Assembly (NCBI GenBank): GCA_028551475.1
Contig: CM052355.1
Location: forward strand, 27,121,580 to 27,185,579
Length of the DNA: 64,000 nt
Direction: 5' to 3'
From: Casuarina equisetifolia
Taxonomy: Eukaryota; Streptophyta; Magnoliopsida; Fagales; Casuarinaceae
Every line of letters begins with the position of its first letter. Positions within the stretch are counted from its first letter, which is position 1. This document shows positions 50,600 to 62,874 of the stretch, in pieces. The position numbers and the translations under genes were made by a program. The notes beneath the pieces are model-generated. The model did no database searches. It saw only the letters and a list, made by a program, of their open reading frames with translations, and was not told the origin of the DNA.

Positions 50600-51830
50600 T
50601 TCGAAACAAGCTGTGACATTAAGGTGTGGAGAATGATCTTTTAGTTGGTTTCTCCCACATATACATGTAGTTATAGTTTGCGTTATAGAATGAAATTCTT
50701 GATGAGTTCCTGCATATCGAAAGAAGACAGGTTTTATGGTTTTCTCCAAGATGTATTAGATGTTCTTTACGAGCTTATGTGTTAGAGAAGCCACGTTTAA
50801 AATTTAACAAGCAAAATTTTGACTAGTTGAAATATTTTTACCCACATTTAGTTTTCCAAGTACTTCTATGGCAGCTGCAATTCTGATAGTATAAGTTCTA
50901 AGAAAGTATATGACAGATGTCTTGTTGAGTTGAGAGAATCGGTGTTCATTTTGAATGTATCCCTTTGTTGTTTAGGACTTTTAGCACCATCTATGTCCGT
51001 TGTCTACTTTTGTTTGTGAGTGTGCAAAGAATTTTGATTAATTTGAGAATACTCATTTGTATATGCCATTGTATTTACCCAGACGCCACTTGATAGACTT
51101 CATATGAGGTTTGCATAGTTGCTTCATGCTTTCAATATAAATTTTTCTTGGTTGGTATTCTGGGATGATGTGCAAAGCTCGGTTACATAAGTTATATCCT
51201 TCTGAAAGTTGGAAGTATTCATAAGACAAAAAGGAGAGAAGAAGAAGAAGAAGAAGAAGAAGAAGAAGAAGAAGACGCTTCTCTGGTCCTCTGGTTTGTC
51301 ATTGGTGCCGGCCCAAATGCAGTAGGTTGAACTGGTCAAAACTGAATACGCGTTACAATTTTGTACGTAGGTATGTGTCCAAATTTAAAGATATTTTAGG
51401 GTTAACTATCGCACAACTAGCAATCTCAATCAAAGACCCTCAGAACTTTAGGTTTTACTCGGGGAATAACGACCTGTAGTTTATTAAAATAGAAGGTCCC
51501 GGAGACATCAAAGTTGAAATTCTATTATGGCAAATGCGTGTTGGATGGTCTGATGAACCAGTCGCTAATTAATTTTAATGGGTTGAGACTCTACGAATTC
51601 TTTTACGGCAAACGTCTTCCTACTTGAATACGATGATTTGACCAAATTAGGGCTTTCTAGGCTGAGGTTTTGCAGTCCAAACCTTTGAACTTTCACTTTA
51701 TGCGGCTGACTTTCTTCGTTGTAGTTGTGGATTCTTACAGTTTTATTTTTATTTTTATTTTTATTTTTATTTTTATATTACAGTATACGCACACAACTTA
51801 TTGGTTAGCGGATAAGAGGGATTGGAGTTA
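50600..51830. other. Spacer with microsatellites
   Basis: 3' flank of the DNA-repair gene and 5' flank of the lectin kinase. It contains a (GAA)n array (about 51238-51275) and a (TTTTTA)n array (about 51737-51776). No gene is seen. From about 51280 the sequence is related to 61870 onward, the upstream flank of the second lectin kinase. Confidence 0.7.
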
Positions 51831-51839
51831 CCATAATCT

Positions 51840-52677
51840 TTCTAGATAAACAGCAATTCACGGCGAAGTCGGGCCTTCGACTCGGTCAACGTGGCTTTGT
51901 CTATTTTTCCGACACGGCACACGTGGCTTTGTGTTTTCCCACGAGGAGCAACACCCAAAATCCCTTCTCGAAGGAAGCCTGGCGATGGTTGATGTGGTCG
52001 TTGACTTCCCTCAACACCGTTGATCAATGTGATCTTATCTGTTTCAGTAGTTCAAAATCGCGTGCAACGCCGTGGATCGACAGGGAGGCCATTTGATGTC
52101 GCGGTGGACAAGTCGTGCCGCAAATATTTATATGGTTTTTCATTGCCTTCTACACTTTGACCGAGCCAAGGTCTTCTACAGTGAAAAGGTAATAAAACAA
52201 TGCTGCTCTCGCACTAAGTCAAAAAATTTGATTTTCGTTTCAAGGTTGTCTAGCTCTGGGATTGAACGCGACTTTGACTTTTTCGCCGGAAGCTCGCCGG
52301 CCATGGTGTCACACCCAAACCAATCTCCTCCTTTTGTTTTGTCTTTTCTGCTTCACTTAGTTGTAGTAGTATTGATTCCCAGTCTCTTTGCACAGACATG
52401 TAAGTTTATGAAATGCCAAAAATACTTGTAGTTTCCCGAGAAAATTGTATCTTCCACCTTCATCGTGTTTTTAAGATCATAGTTCATTCCACAAAATTTG
52501 GGCTACTTGGGAACAAAAATTTTGTACGTTGAACGGCGTTGTAGTCAGATCATAAAGGTCGCTTGACAGCAACAGCTAGTCCTATCGGTATTTAGAGCCG
52601 TATTTGGCTTCTCTCCCTCTCGCAAGCATTCTACTGCAATAGATCTTGCTTCCTCTCTGCGAGAATTCTTTGCAGCC
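51840..52677 (+). promoter_or_regulatory. Upstream region of lectin kinase 1, duplicated
   Basis: Shares long blocks with 62080-62874 upstream of lectin kinase 2, for example TTGATGTGGTYGTTGACTTCCC, AACACCGTTGATCRATGTG and TCAGATCATAAAGGT. The paralogues were therefore copied together with their promoters. No TATA box could be fixed with confidence. Confidence 0.6.
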
Positions 52678-55140
52678 ATGGATATCGAGAAGAAACCATT
52701 GCTTATGCTTTCTCTTCTCTTCCTTGGCTTATCTATTAACAACCATCTTTGCCTCGGAGCTGACACCATTTCTGCGAACCAATCTCTCTCTGGTGACCAA
52801 ACTCTTCTCTCTGCAGGTGAGGACTTTGTACTCGGTTTCTTCAAACCAGGTAACACTTCTAACTACTACATAGGCATGTGGTACAAAAAGGTGTCGACCG
52901 ACAACATAGTTTGGGTCGCCAACCGAGACAAACCAGTCTCTGATAAGAGTTCTTCTGTACTGAGGATATCGGATGGTAATTTGGTTCTCTTCAATGAGTC
53001 CCAGTTCCCAATTTGGTCCACAAATTTGAGCTCCACCAACTCCAGTTCTATGGAAGCCGTTCTTCTAAACGGAGGAAATCTTGTTCTGAGAGATGTATCT
53101 AATTCATCTCGAATTTTATGGCAGAGCTTTGATCACCCAACTCATACATGGCTTCCTCATGCCAAGATTGGATTGAACAAAATTACCAATGTAAACCAAC
53201 GCCTAATTTCATGGAAGAATTCGGAGGATCCTGCACCAGGACTCTTCTCTCTTGAGTTAAACGCAAATACCAGTTCGTATATTATTCTGTGGAATAGGTC
53301 CATTCAATATTGGAATACCGGACCTTGGGATGGGACGATTTTTAGCTCTGTTCCTGAAATGAGGGCCAATTATATCTACAACTTCAGTTATGTTAATAAC
53401 ACAAATGAGAGTTATTTCACCTATTATCTTTACGATCCTTCCACTATATCTCGGTTCATCATGGATGTTTCTGGGCAGATTAAGCAATTGACATGGTTAA
53501 ACAATACCAATCAGTGGAACTTGTTCTGGTCTCAGCCGAAAACACAATGTGAGGTGCATGATTTTTGTGGGGCTTTTGGCAGCTGCAATGATTTTTCCCG
53601 TCCTTTCTGTAGTTGTTTGATGGGATTCTCTCCCAAGTCGCAGAACGATTGGAACTTGTCGGACTATTCTGGTGGGTGCGTGAGGGGAACTTCTTTAGAG
53701 TGTCAGAATTCCACTCTTACCAATGGTCAGAAAGACGGGTTCTTGCGGATGACCAGCATAAAATTGCCCATACAGGCGCAATCCGCTGTGATTGTAAGTG
53801 CTGCAGAATGTAAATCCAACTGCTTGAATGACTGCTCTTGCACTGCTTATGCTTATGAATCCAATAATTGTTCAGTTTGGATTGGAGATCTCTTGAATCT
53901 GCAACAACTCTCAGCAGGTGATCCTAATGGAAGAACTTTATATCTCAAGCTTGCAGCTTCTGATCTTCCAAATAAAAATGATAAGAAGGGAATTATTATT
54001 GGTGCTGTTTTGGGTTCTGTGGGAGGGGTAGCACTTCTGTTTTTTGTGGTTTTAATCATTTGGAGGCGCAAGAGAACTGCTGGAATAGGAAAAGCAGGGG
54101 AGGGTTCATTGGTGGCATTTGGGTACAGAGACTTGCAGACTGTGACAAAGAATTTCTCGGAGAAGTTGGGGGGAGGAGGCTTTGGTTCCGTTTTCAAAGG
54201 GACGTTACCTGATTCAACAGTCATAGCAGTCAAGAGACTTGAAAGCGTCAGCCAAGGAGAGAAGCAATTCCGCACAGAAGTCAGTACAATTGGGACAATT
54301 CAGCATGTAAATCTGGTTCGGCTCCTTGGTTTCTGCTCAGAAGGCACTAAGAGGTTACTAGCGTATGATTATATGCCAAATGGCTCTTTAGAGACTCGTC
54401 TTTTCCATGGCAAGGTCTTGGATTGGAAAACAAGATACCAGATTGCTCTAGGAACAGCAAGAGGGTTGGCGTATCTTCATGAGAAATGCAGAGAGTGCAT
54501 CATACACTGTGACATAAAACCAGAAAACATTCTTCTAGATGCTGAATTATGTCCAAAAGTGGCAGATTTTGGCCTGGCAAAGCTTGTGGGACGAGAATTC
54601 AGCCGAGTCCTGACAACAATGAGAGGCACAAGAGGGTATTTAGCCCCGGAATGGATTTCAGGGGTGGCCATTACGGCCAAGGCCGATGTTTACAGCTACG
54701 GAATGATGCTTTTCGAATTTGTCTCGGGAAGGAGAAACTCTGAGCCATCTCCCGATGGCAAAACTAGATTCTTCCCAACTTTGGCTGCAAGCCTCATTGC
54801 TGAAGAAGGCGATGTCCGCAGCATATTAGATCCCAGATTGGAGGGAAACGCTGATGTAGAAGAGGTGGCAAGAGTTTGTAAAGTTGCTTGTTGGTGTATC
54901 CAAGATGATGAAAATAACAGACCGGCAATGGGTCAGGTTGTTCAAATCTTGGAGGGAGTTTTAGCTGTGAAGCGAGCCCCGATTCCACGATCTCTGCAAT
55001 TGTTTACTGACAACCAGGAACACATAGTTTTCTTCACCGAGTCATCTACAAGCCAAAGTTCACAGGCTAAGAGCAACACTTCAACTGCTTCCTCGCAGGC
55101 CAAGAGTGCTGTTTCATCAACAAATTCAAAGTTTATGTAA
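52678..55140 (+). CDS. G-type lectin S-receptor-like serine/threonine protein kinase (At2g19130-like)
   Basis: Intronless, 820 residues, complete. Signal peptide about 1-28; bulb-type (mannose-binding) lectin domain about 29-155 (NQSLSGDQTLLSAG, YYIGMWYKKV, VWVANRDKPV); S-locus glycoprotein domain about 200-310 (PWDGTIF); EGF-like cysteines 291-335; PAN domain about 340-425 (C378, C382, C386, C388); transmembrane helix 438-461 followed by RRKR; kinase domain about 494-762. Kinase motifs are intact: glycine loop GGGGFGSV 498-505, lysine K519, HCDIKPEN 610-617 (D612), DFG 630-632, APE 656-658. HCD in place of HRD makes it a non-RD kinase, a type often found in immune receptors. It acts at the plasma membrane; the ligand is unknown. 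The Ser-rich tail after 785 is usual. Confidence 0.96.
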   Translation: MDIEKKPLLMLSLLFLGLSINNHLCLGADTISANQSLSGDQTLLSAGEDFVLGFFKPGNTSNYYIGMWYKKVSTDNIVWVANRDKPVSDKSSSVLRISDGNLVLFNESQFPIWSTNLSSTNSSSMEAVLLNGGNLVLRDVSNSSRILWQSFDHPTHTWLPHAKIGLNKITNVNQRLISWKNSEDPAPGLFSLELNANTSSYIILWNRSIQYWNTGPWDGTIFSSVPEMRANYIYNFSYVNNTNESYFTYYLYDPSTISRFIMDVSGQIKQLTWLNNTNQWNLFWSQPKTQCEVHDFCGAFGSCNDFSRPFCSCLMGFSPKSQNDWNLSDYSGGCVRGTSLECQNSTLTNGQKDGFLRMTSIKLPIQAQSAVIVSAAECKSNCLNDCSCTAYAYESNNCSVWIGDLLNLQQLSAGDPNGRTLYLKLAASDLPNKNDKKGIIIGAVLGSVGGVALLFFVVLIIWRRKRTAGIGKAGEGSLVAFGYRDLQTVTKNFSEKLGGGGFGSVFKGTLPDSTVIAVKRLESVSQGEKQFRTEVSTIGTIQHVNLVRLLGFCSEGTKRLLAYDYMPNGSLETRLFHGKVLDWKTRYQIALGTARGLAYLHEKCRECIIHCDIKPENILLDAELCPKVADFGLAKLVGREFSRVLTTMRGTRGYLAPEWISGVAITAKADVYSYGMMLFEFVSGRRNSEPSPDGKTRFFPTLAASLIAEEGDVRSILDPRLEGNADVEEVARVCKVACWCIQDDENNRPAMGQVVQILEGVLAVKRAPIPRSLQLFTDNQEHIVFFTESSTSQSSQAKSNTSTASSQAKSAVSSTNSKFM

Positions 55141-55194
55141 TCAAATGAAGACATGTAGAGGTCTCATATGTTTGTCACTGTAATCACGTGTCAT

Positions 55195-55200
55195 AATAAA
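55195..55200 (+). terminator. Poly(A) signal of lectin kinase 1
   Basis: AATAAA 55 bp after the stop codon, followed by T-rich DNA. Confidence 0.55.
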
Positions 55201-55384
55201 ATTTTATTTTTTTTGATTCATTAAAAAGTTTATTTTTATCTTTAAAAATGTCTTTCATAAGAAGATGGATAATACCTTCAGAAATAAAGAATTATATGGA
55301 ATATTCTAGACAATATAAAGCATTCCAAGAGAACTAATAAGGTTCATGCAGTGAGTGATTAAATATTAGACCAGCACTCTCTAG

Positions 55385-55535
55385 CCCCAAAACCCAATTC
55401 TTTTCTATCAAATAATAGCATCACACTAAGAAGCATGTTGTTTTGAAAGTTGACCATTTATCCGCTGGCTCCAGGATGTCCGTAGGAAGAAAATCTATCT
55501 TCTGATTTGTGCATGAGTATGATGTCTCAAAAGTA
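55385..55535. repeat. Dispersed repeat shared with 25860-26110
   Basis: TCTATCAAATAATASCA, then ACACTAAGAAGCATGTTGTTTT, then CTGGCTCCAGGATGTCC correspond to 25877-25955, and AGGAAGAAAATCTATCTTCTGATTT corresponds to about 26090-26115. The exon-like core seen at 25950-26010 is missing here. Confidence 0.65.
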
Positions 55536-56890
55536 CATGATTTATGTCAAGAATTTGTAGTAAAAATTAATAAGGCTAAATTGATCCTTTTCTACATGGA
55601 AGTGAGGGCAAATATATAAACAAATTATTATTTTCATGGTATGGGTTGTTAAGATTCATTTTGGTGTTTGTGTTAAAAGGGTATAAGAAAATTTAGACGC
55701 ATCTCGTGAGGGCAGTAGCGAAAGGACCTTATTTTGTATTATAGTCATCAGCCAATAGAGAGACCAATAGATAAGTATTTTTTTAGAAAAACTTAATAAG
55801 AGGAGAATAACAGTAATTATACTAATGACAATAAAAGTTAGACATTGGATTAGTCTAAATCACTTTAAATCTAGTATTTTTTTATGTTTATGATTTAATC
55901 TATATGTTTATATGTTCATGCATTGAATTGTTTTCTCAATACCTATTAGTATGCATATGTGGTTAATGCTCATTGATCATAAATTAGGTTACCTTTTTAT
56001 ATTTTGAATATCAACATCATAGCGTAAACCATCTGGAAAACGTCAATTTCGTGTTTGATCAGTAACTACAAATATCTTAATAAAAGATTGTTAGTGCACC
56101 TTCTCCCTTTATTAAATTAAGCATCATATAAACATAAAGCTTGTAAGCGTCATTCACATTTAAAAATGAGCTTTATGACAGGATCACATAATAGTTCTGG
56201 GCTTGAGTATCAGTTTCCTCGTCAATTTTTCTGGGTTGGTCGTCAGGGATGGAAGCCCAAAATTCCGTGATACGAGTCATGTTCACACGAAAATTTGGCG
56301 GCCAAAATTGCCTCCGTATAAGCTATGTTCTGCAGTCAATTTAGGCTTTGGGCCAGGGTTCCAATGGAAGAAAATGCACCTGGTGGAGTGGGATTTGGTC
56401 ATGACTTGAGGAGGACAACTGAGAAAGAAGATGAAGAAATTTTTGTGGCAATCTGATTTGAAATAAGTTGCAGTCCATGGGGTATATGCAGCAAGAAGTG
56501 GTTTTAAAGTTGACCAATGTAAATGTATGCAGGCACTTGAGTTTATGTGGTTATATCTATCTTTCAATTCGCAAGGAAGTAGGCCAATGTAAGCTACTCT
56601 CATATGCAAAGACCTGTATGAGCTTCGTTCGTATTCAACGAAACAAGACCCAGTGGCTTTGATGGTTCTGTTAGAAAAACGAGAAACAGTCACAAGAAAA
56701 GTGTATAAATTTCTTGATAGTTTTCCTTTTTTGTGGGGGGAGAAAATTATATCATGCACCTTCACTATTAATCCCACCATTCTTATCATTGCACGGTGAG
56801 TTGGGGCTTCTTCAGGAAAGCCATGGAGGGCAGCAGACTGTTCTAAACGGCTGCTTGACTTGACGGTAACTTCAAATCAAGTACTTTGCA
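55536..56890. other. Spacer, no gene recognised
   Basis: AT-rich intergenic DNA. 56696-56735 (GTGTATAAATTTCTTGATAGTTTTCC) matches 46960-46998, upstream of the 47-kb kinase relic, and is probably the separated left flank of the relic at 60018. Confidence 0.5.
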
Positions 56891-56899
56891 GCAATGATT

Positions 56900-59800
56900 G
56901 CTGGCTTAGTTTTGGGTTCACTAATTTTATTTGATCATGTTTTAATGGACCCAAGCACATTTAGTCGTAGCATGTCTTGAGTGTACAGTTATAGGCGTTT
57001 TACATTCTTAGTAAATCCGTGTCATCATCTCTTTTCGAGAATGTCGCTACATCCGGCGAGTTTTAACATTCCCATTCATTTTGTAACATGGTATCAAAGC
57101 AAATTGCATGCCTATCTCTCGCTTTTTGAACTTGCAGCGGCAAGCGTTCAATCGAGTCTTTGCGGTTGTGAAGACTTTTGTTTGGCTTTCGAAACTATTG
57201 GCTGAATTTTGGCGCTGCAGTTATTGAATTAGTTTGCTTTTGCTTTTTTATTTCTTTTTCTTTTGCAGTTTCTTGTAGGTTGTTTGTTTAATTATGCAAC
57301 ACATTGTAATCGAAAAAACAATTGCGCATGAATTAAATAAGTATAAGTGTCAAAGAGAAAAGTAAGAACTACATTGAGCAATTTATTAGGTATTTTACTT
57401 CATTGCATTTAGAATGAGTATTTGTACTTAGATTTCAAGTACCAATTTTGCATGCTAAGATAAACTACATGGTATGACAACCAACATAATGATATTTTTA
57501 GCACATGTTCTCCACCAACACATATTTTTGGTCAACTATCGATAAGTGGAATAATTGTTATGAACATAATATCATTAAATTTCATATTATCTTTTCTAAA
57601 ACAAACATTTTTTAATGTATTTTTTGCACATAAGTTATGGCATTACCATTTTATATAGGTTTTTGAAATCATTTTAGTACAAACACATATTTATCATTAT
57701 CGAAACAATATTACGTTTATAGATTGTTGGATGGTAGCCATGGGCACTATGATTGCACTTGTGGCAAATCATATATGGGATATTGTGCTACTTTCTCTAA
57801 TATTATCATTTTGAATATAAGTGGGTCTATAAAATAGAATATAATATAAATGAAGGTACATAATAATATAAAGCTAGATTGGTGGTTAAATGTTAAAGTT
57901 AGATTGGTGGTTAAAGCTTATAACTATTTAGAAGATATTAACTGCTAGGAGGCCTTCTCATTTGTTGCAAAGATGGTTGCCATGTATTATGTCATTGCAT
58001 TAGTATTAGTTTGCCATTGGTAACTTCATTAACTAATGATTTAGAATGTCTTTCTTTATGTGGATTTACTTGAGAAGGTTTAGATGGATATCTCACTAGG
58101 AGTTCCTAGTTAAGGGAAGGATTTGGTGTGATGCTTTTAAAGTCTTTACACAAGCTTAAGCAAGTATTGCTTCAATGCTATACAAAATTTATAGGGTCAT
58201 TTCTTTTTGTGGGCTTTCTATGGTCTTAGTATGTTATGCATTACTCACTAAGAGACAAGGTAGTTGTATGTGATTTTATTAATTTATACCAATGATAACC
58301 TTGTTATGAGTAATAATGTTGTTGTTGTTTATGAATCAAAAGCTAAGTTGAATTGAAAGTTTGATATGAAAAATTTAGGCCAATCAAAGCTTATTGGTGA
58401 TTTATTTGTAAATTCAACATAACCTCCATGACACATCCTTGCATAAGCTATTTGGTGTAGCATCTTGTTAGTTTGTGAATGCTTCAAAGGGATCTCACAT
58501 GGAGGTTGTGTTGAGGTTACTCATATATGGTTAGAGTTCCCACAGCTTAGGACCTTTTCTCTCTTTCTCTCTCTCTCTCTCTCCTTATCCTCCTAGTTAG
58601 AACTTCTCATTTTTTTTGTGACTTAGATTATAATATTTGCTTATGTTGAGAATGTCAATCACAAGATACTGTATAGATATTAGAATCATTAATCTTGTTG
58701 AGGACAAAGAAGTAACTTGTTGTTTCTCAATTATATGTAGAGTTTGAATACCAATCCATGGCTTACATTACTTATAAGCTAATTTGGATCATAGAATTGC
58801 TAATGGATTTTGATATTCATGTTTAGCTTTTTGTTCCTTTTTATTGTGGTAGTCATGTTCCCATACTTATGGTAACTAATTCCATATTTTATGACTATAC
58901 AAAGTATATAAAGACTAAGTGTCATTTTGTACAAGATAAAGTACAAGAAAACTTAATTTCTCTTCATCATTTCCAAAAGACAAAATAACCTATAAATTTA
59001 TTTGCAAAGGCCTTATAGTTCTTAGCACTCATACTTATTGTCAAAGCTCAAAATTTTTGATTTATATAAAAGTACAACTTGATAAAGATTGATAAGAATG
59101 CTAATGTAGTTTTGGGTTTCCACTTATTTTGCTCATATTTTAGTGGTCCTAATGTTTCAGATTGGTACTACAGGCTGATGGGTTGGCCAAAGAAGTATGA
59201 GTCAAAATTCTATGTACTGGATTGGTAGTACAAGCTAATGGATTGGCTGTGCAAGTACAAGTACAAGTCTGATCCGTCTAGTTTCCTTTGCAGTTGGGTT
59301 GTCCACTTAGGTGGTACCCATTTTTTTTTTCTTTTGTATTTTCTTGTGTTTGATTTTAGTTAGATGTAGTTGCTTTCTTTATGAGAGGAATGTTACTAAC
59401 TATTTCGATTGTAATGGATGCACTATTAGGTAAGATTTCTATTATGATTCAATTTTCATTGTTGTAATGTTAGTGTTAATTCAAATATCTTCAATTTGGA
59501 AATATAAGTGTCTCAATTTAATGAACCTATTTCAAAATCTAAGTAACATTTACACATTTATTGTTACATTTTAAATGTGTAATCGATATTGCATTAAGTT
59601 TTCGAAAGAAAGCAAATACCTATATACAGGGATTTTCTTAAATCCTTTTATTCTCACACGCTTTACACTTCTTCCTATACTCTCCACTCTTAGACTCTCC
59701 CTTTCTTTTCTTCCTCATCTCATGATGATCCTAGTTAAAGGTTGATTTAGTTTCATGCCCAAAGTTGAATGTCAAATGGATTTTCTCTAAGTCCATTACA

Positions 59801-60009
59801 CTAAGCCTATTTGTAGTGCATCTTTAGTGGACAATTACGAGTGTTTTACTTTCTTGGTTTTTGGCCTTCAACTACATAGAGAGTGATTTGTATATTAAGT
59901 AATGATTAAGACAAAAATCCTTCTAGTGTAAAACCAAGCCTTCTTCATCTCTATTCGAGAGTGTTGCTGCCTTCACCAGGTTCTAACTATCTCCTTTCAT
60001 TTCAAAACA
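56900..60009 (+). mobile_element. Copia LTR retrotransposon, heavily decayed (Copia-4)
   Basis: Fossil element on the + strand. A primer site TGGTATCAAAGC at 57089 follows the right end of the 5' LTR (about 56930-57088). The 3' LTR trace (about 59770-60009) matches it (CATCTCTWTTCGAGARTGT, ending in TTTYRWAACA). Inside are reverse transcriptase text (about 57760-58260) and RNase H text (about 58725-59010: V-E-F-E-Y-Q-S-M-A-Y, then a T-K-Y-I-K end). It is broken at many places and is one of the oldest copies here. It lies between the kinase relic at 60018 and its left flank at 56700, so it inserted into an older lectin-kinase copy. Confidence 0.7.
59160..59270. repeat. Short tandem duplication, unit about 60 bp
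   Basis: GATTGGTACTACAGGCTGATGGGTTGGCC is repeated about 60 bp later as GATTGGTAGTACAAGCTAATGGATTGGCT, within the 3' part of Copia-4. Confidence 0.65.
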
Positions 60010-60017
60010 ATATTAAA

Positions 60018-60575
60018 AAAGAATACATGGCTCATACTTTACGTTCTCCTCACCTTACTTATTTGTTGATGACCATCTTTCCTTCAAAGCTAACACCGTT
60101 TTTGTGAATTAATCACGTTCGTGACCAAGCCATTGTCTTTGCAAATGGAAACTTTGCATTGGGTTTCTTTAGACCAAGTACACCACCTTCATTTTGTCCT
60201 AGCATGCATTACAACAATAAGTTAACCGACAATGTAGTTTGGGTAGTAAATGGAGACAAACCAATCTCTGACAATAGATGTCTTGTACTAAGTATTCAAA
60301 TGCTAATCTGGCTTTCTTCAATAAGTCCCAAATCCCAGTTCGGCACACAAATTTAAACTCCACCATCTCAAGCCCTATAGAAGCCATTATTCTAGATGAT
60401 GGAAATCTTGCTCTTAGTGATGGTTCTAATTCATCTTAATATGTTATTGGAAAGTTTTGACCGAATGTTAACCAACACCTAATTTCATGGAAAGAGTCAA
60501 AGGATCTTGCACTGCGACTCTTCTCTCAAAAGTTGCAAGCAACTACTAGTTCATATATTAAAAGCTTAATGCAAT
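60018..60575 (+). pseudogene. G-type lectin receptor kinase relic (lectin and part of the S-domain)
   Basis: Collinear with the first about 200 codons of the genes at 52678 and 62875. Recognisable blocks are AAAGAATACATGGCTC at the start, LCIGFL/LGFFRPS-like text near 60155, NKLTDNVVWVVNGDKPISDN at 60205-60270, text like SISPKSQFGTQI near 60325 (against SQFPIWSTNL), and the end near 60480-60560 (NQHLISWKESKD, then LQATTSSYI). It carries many frameshifts and stops, and has no kinase domain. Confidence 0.85.
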
Positions 60576-61860
60576 CAATCCTTATTTGTAGAAACACAAA
60601 AATAATTTTCTTGTCATTCATTAAATTTTTACTTCAACATAGTAGAAAAGAAAAATCAATTAAGAACGCACTTGGCTAAGGCATGATATATGTTAGGGTT
60701 AACATTCTTAGGAGTTGATTAAATTGTGAAGATTAGAAGACATATTATTGGTCTTGGTACAAAATACATAATTACAAAACAATAAGCATGCTAAATAAAA
60801 ATATCTACTTTTGGGCTGTTAAAATCAGGAAAATATAGTCAGACTTGAATTAAAAATTTGAGGCCAATTTTAAAAATTCAAGTTAAAGTAATTGAGAGAA
60901 AGGTATACTTGATGTATTCAATATGAATAAATCATGAGGATATTGCAACTAAATACTTTTTGATTATATAAACAAAACAAAACAAAACAAATCCTTATCT
61001 TTTTAAGGTCGTTGTTAATCTATTGTGTATCTTAATCATTTTATTTAATGTTGATATTTATTGGTTGTAAAGGGGGACCTAAGTGGGGTCTAGCCCAGGT
61101 GACCCGAGGGATGGTGTAGGTGGGAATGACCAATTGCTTGAGGGTTGGACAGAGGAGCTCCTGTGGTCCTAGCTCAAGTAAACTAAGCAATACACATGTC
61201 AACAATTTTATGGGTATGACAATTTTTTCTTTCTTTCCATTTATTGATTAGAAGTGGAAAGGGGCACGTCTCAAACCTTTGATCCAATAGTCAGGGAGTT
61301 CCCCTGTGGTTCACGTAAGCTATAAAAAAACTAATAATAAGGTATTAAGAAATAGAAAATGTATTCTATTTAACAAATATAGCTCTTAGCCACATGATAA
61401 TGTTTGAAAATCTTAACAATTGATATCATAGTCTAGTTGTAGGTTTAAAATAATTTGCTAGGAACATAAGATTGTTGATATGCATTAGTAGTAGAAGGGG
61501 CACCGAGTGGGGTCTAGTCTGAATAAGGTCCAAGTATTCCATGTAGGATGTGTCGATAACCTTTTAGGTGTGATGGATCAAAGTTGTTAAGAAATATAAT
61601 ATGCATTTGGACTAATAGTTATAACTTTTAGTTCAATAACACATCTAACGGTCTTAACTATTTATGTTCCATTTGAATAACAAAAACATCTTCATTATGA
61701 TTCCAAAATGCTCAAAATTTTAAGATAGGAATATTAACATAACTTGAAGACAAAATAGCACATAAATATAAACAAGTAACAAAAATTCACACCCACGACT
61801 AGTTGAGCAAAAACAGAATCTATACACCTAGTAGCCTAGGGATTCATAGAACTTGTCTTG
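60576..61860. other. Spacer with possible SINE debris
   Basis: AT-rich. Two related short blocks (about 61072-61110 and 61497-61530, around GTGGGGTCTAGYCYRRRTRAGGTCC) and a B-box-like site on the minus strand near 61270-61285 may be SINE remnants. An (AAAAC)n run lies at about 60968-60990. No gene is seen. Confidence 0.4.
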
Positions 61861-62079
61861 TAAAAGAAGAGGAGGATTTTCTAGTCTTCGGTTTGTCATT
61901 AATGGCGGCCCAAATGTTGGAATGGTCGAAAATGATATTTGCCGAAGGTCCCGGTTTTATTCCCAGAAAGGCCGCAAGTCATGGTCAGCTCGGGCCTTCG
62001 ACACAAACTTGTGCAAGTTGATGATGGATGGTTAAAACATTTATAGCCCACAGCCAGTGACCGCAATTATTCTCAACTG

Positions 62080-62874
62080 CCACAATCTAGAGTTTCTTCC
62101 GAGTGAAAGTGACTTGTCTGTTTTTCTGACGCGGCACACATATTCGGCCTTGCGATTCACGATAAGAAACAAGACCCAAGATCTTCTCCAAGGGAGCCTG
62201 CGATAGTTGATGTGGTTGTTGACTTCCCTTAACACCGTTGATCGATGTGGTCTTATCTGTTTGATAAGGTCAAAATCATGTGCAGCGCCGAGGACCCACG
62301 GGAAGGACTTTTGGTATCGTGGTGGACTAAGTCATGCCACAAATATTTATGCAGTTGCCTGTGGGAATGGCCTTTCGTGCACTTAGAAAACCAAGTTTGA
62401 ACGAGCCAAGGCCTCCTACAGCGACAATGGTGTGACACACTGAAGTCCCAAGGCTTGGGTTTTGTTTCAAGGTTGTCTAGCACTGGGACTGAACGCAATT
62501 CCTCGACTTTTCGCTGGATGATCCCGGCCACGTGGTCACACCCAATCTTCTCTGAGTGACCAAAATGGCCACGTTGGAATGTGGAATCAGGAATTCCCCT
62601 CTTTTGTGTTGACGTGGTAAGAAACTCAGGAAATTTGTGAGGGGAAAAAGATAGTCTATCCCAAAAGATTTGGACAACTTGGGAACAAAAACTTCGCATG
62701 TTGAAGGGCGTTGTTGTCAGATCATAAAGGTTGCTTGATAGCAACTGCTTGACAACAACTGCTATCAACTTCTTGGCGATGTGAGTATTTACACCCGTCA
62801 CTGCGTTCTCTCCATATAGTAATCGTTGGACCGCAAAACAGCTTGCTTCTTCTCTGCGAGTATTCTGTGCAGCC
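62080..62874 (+). promoter_or_regulatory. Upstream region of lectin kinase 2, duplicated
   Basis: Counterpart of 51840-52677. The start codons of the two genes are 10197 bp apart. Similarity is patchy far upstream and strong over the last 150 bp. Confidence 0.6.

Noticed and set aside
59840-60010. Promoter or first exon of a gene before the 60-kb relic
   Set aside because: It matches 57012-57088 and is the 3' LTR trace of Copia-4.
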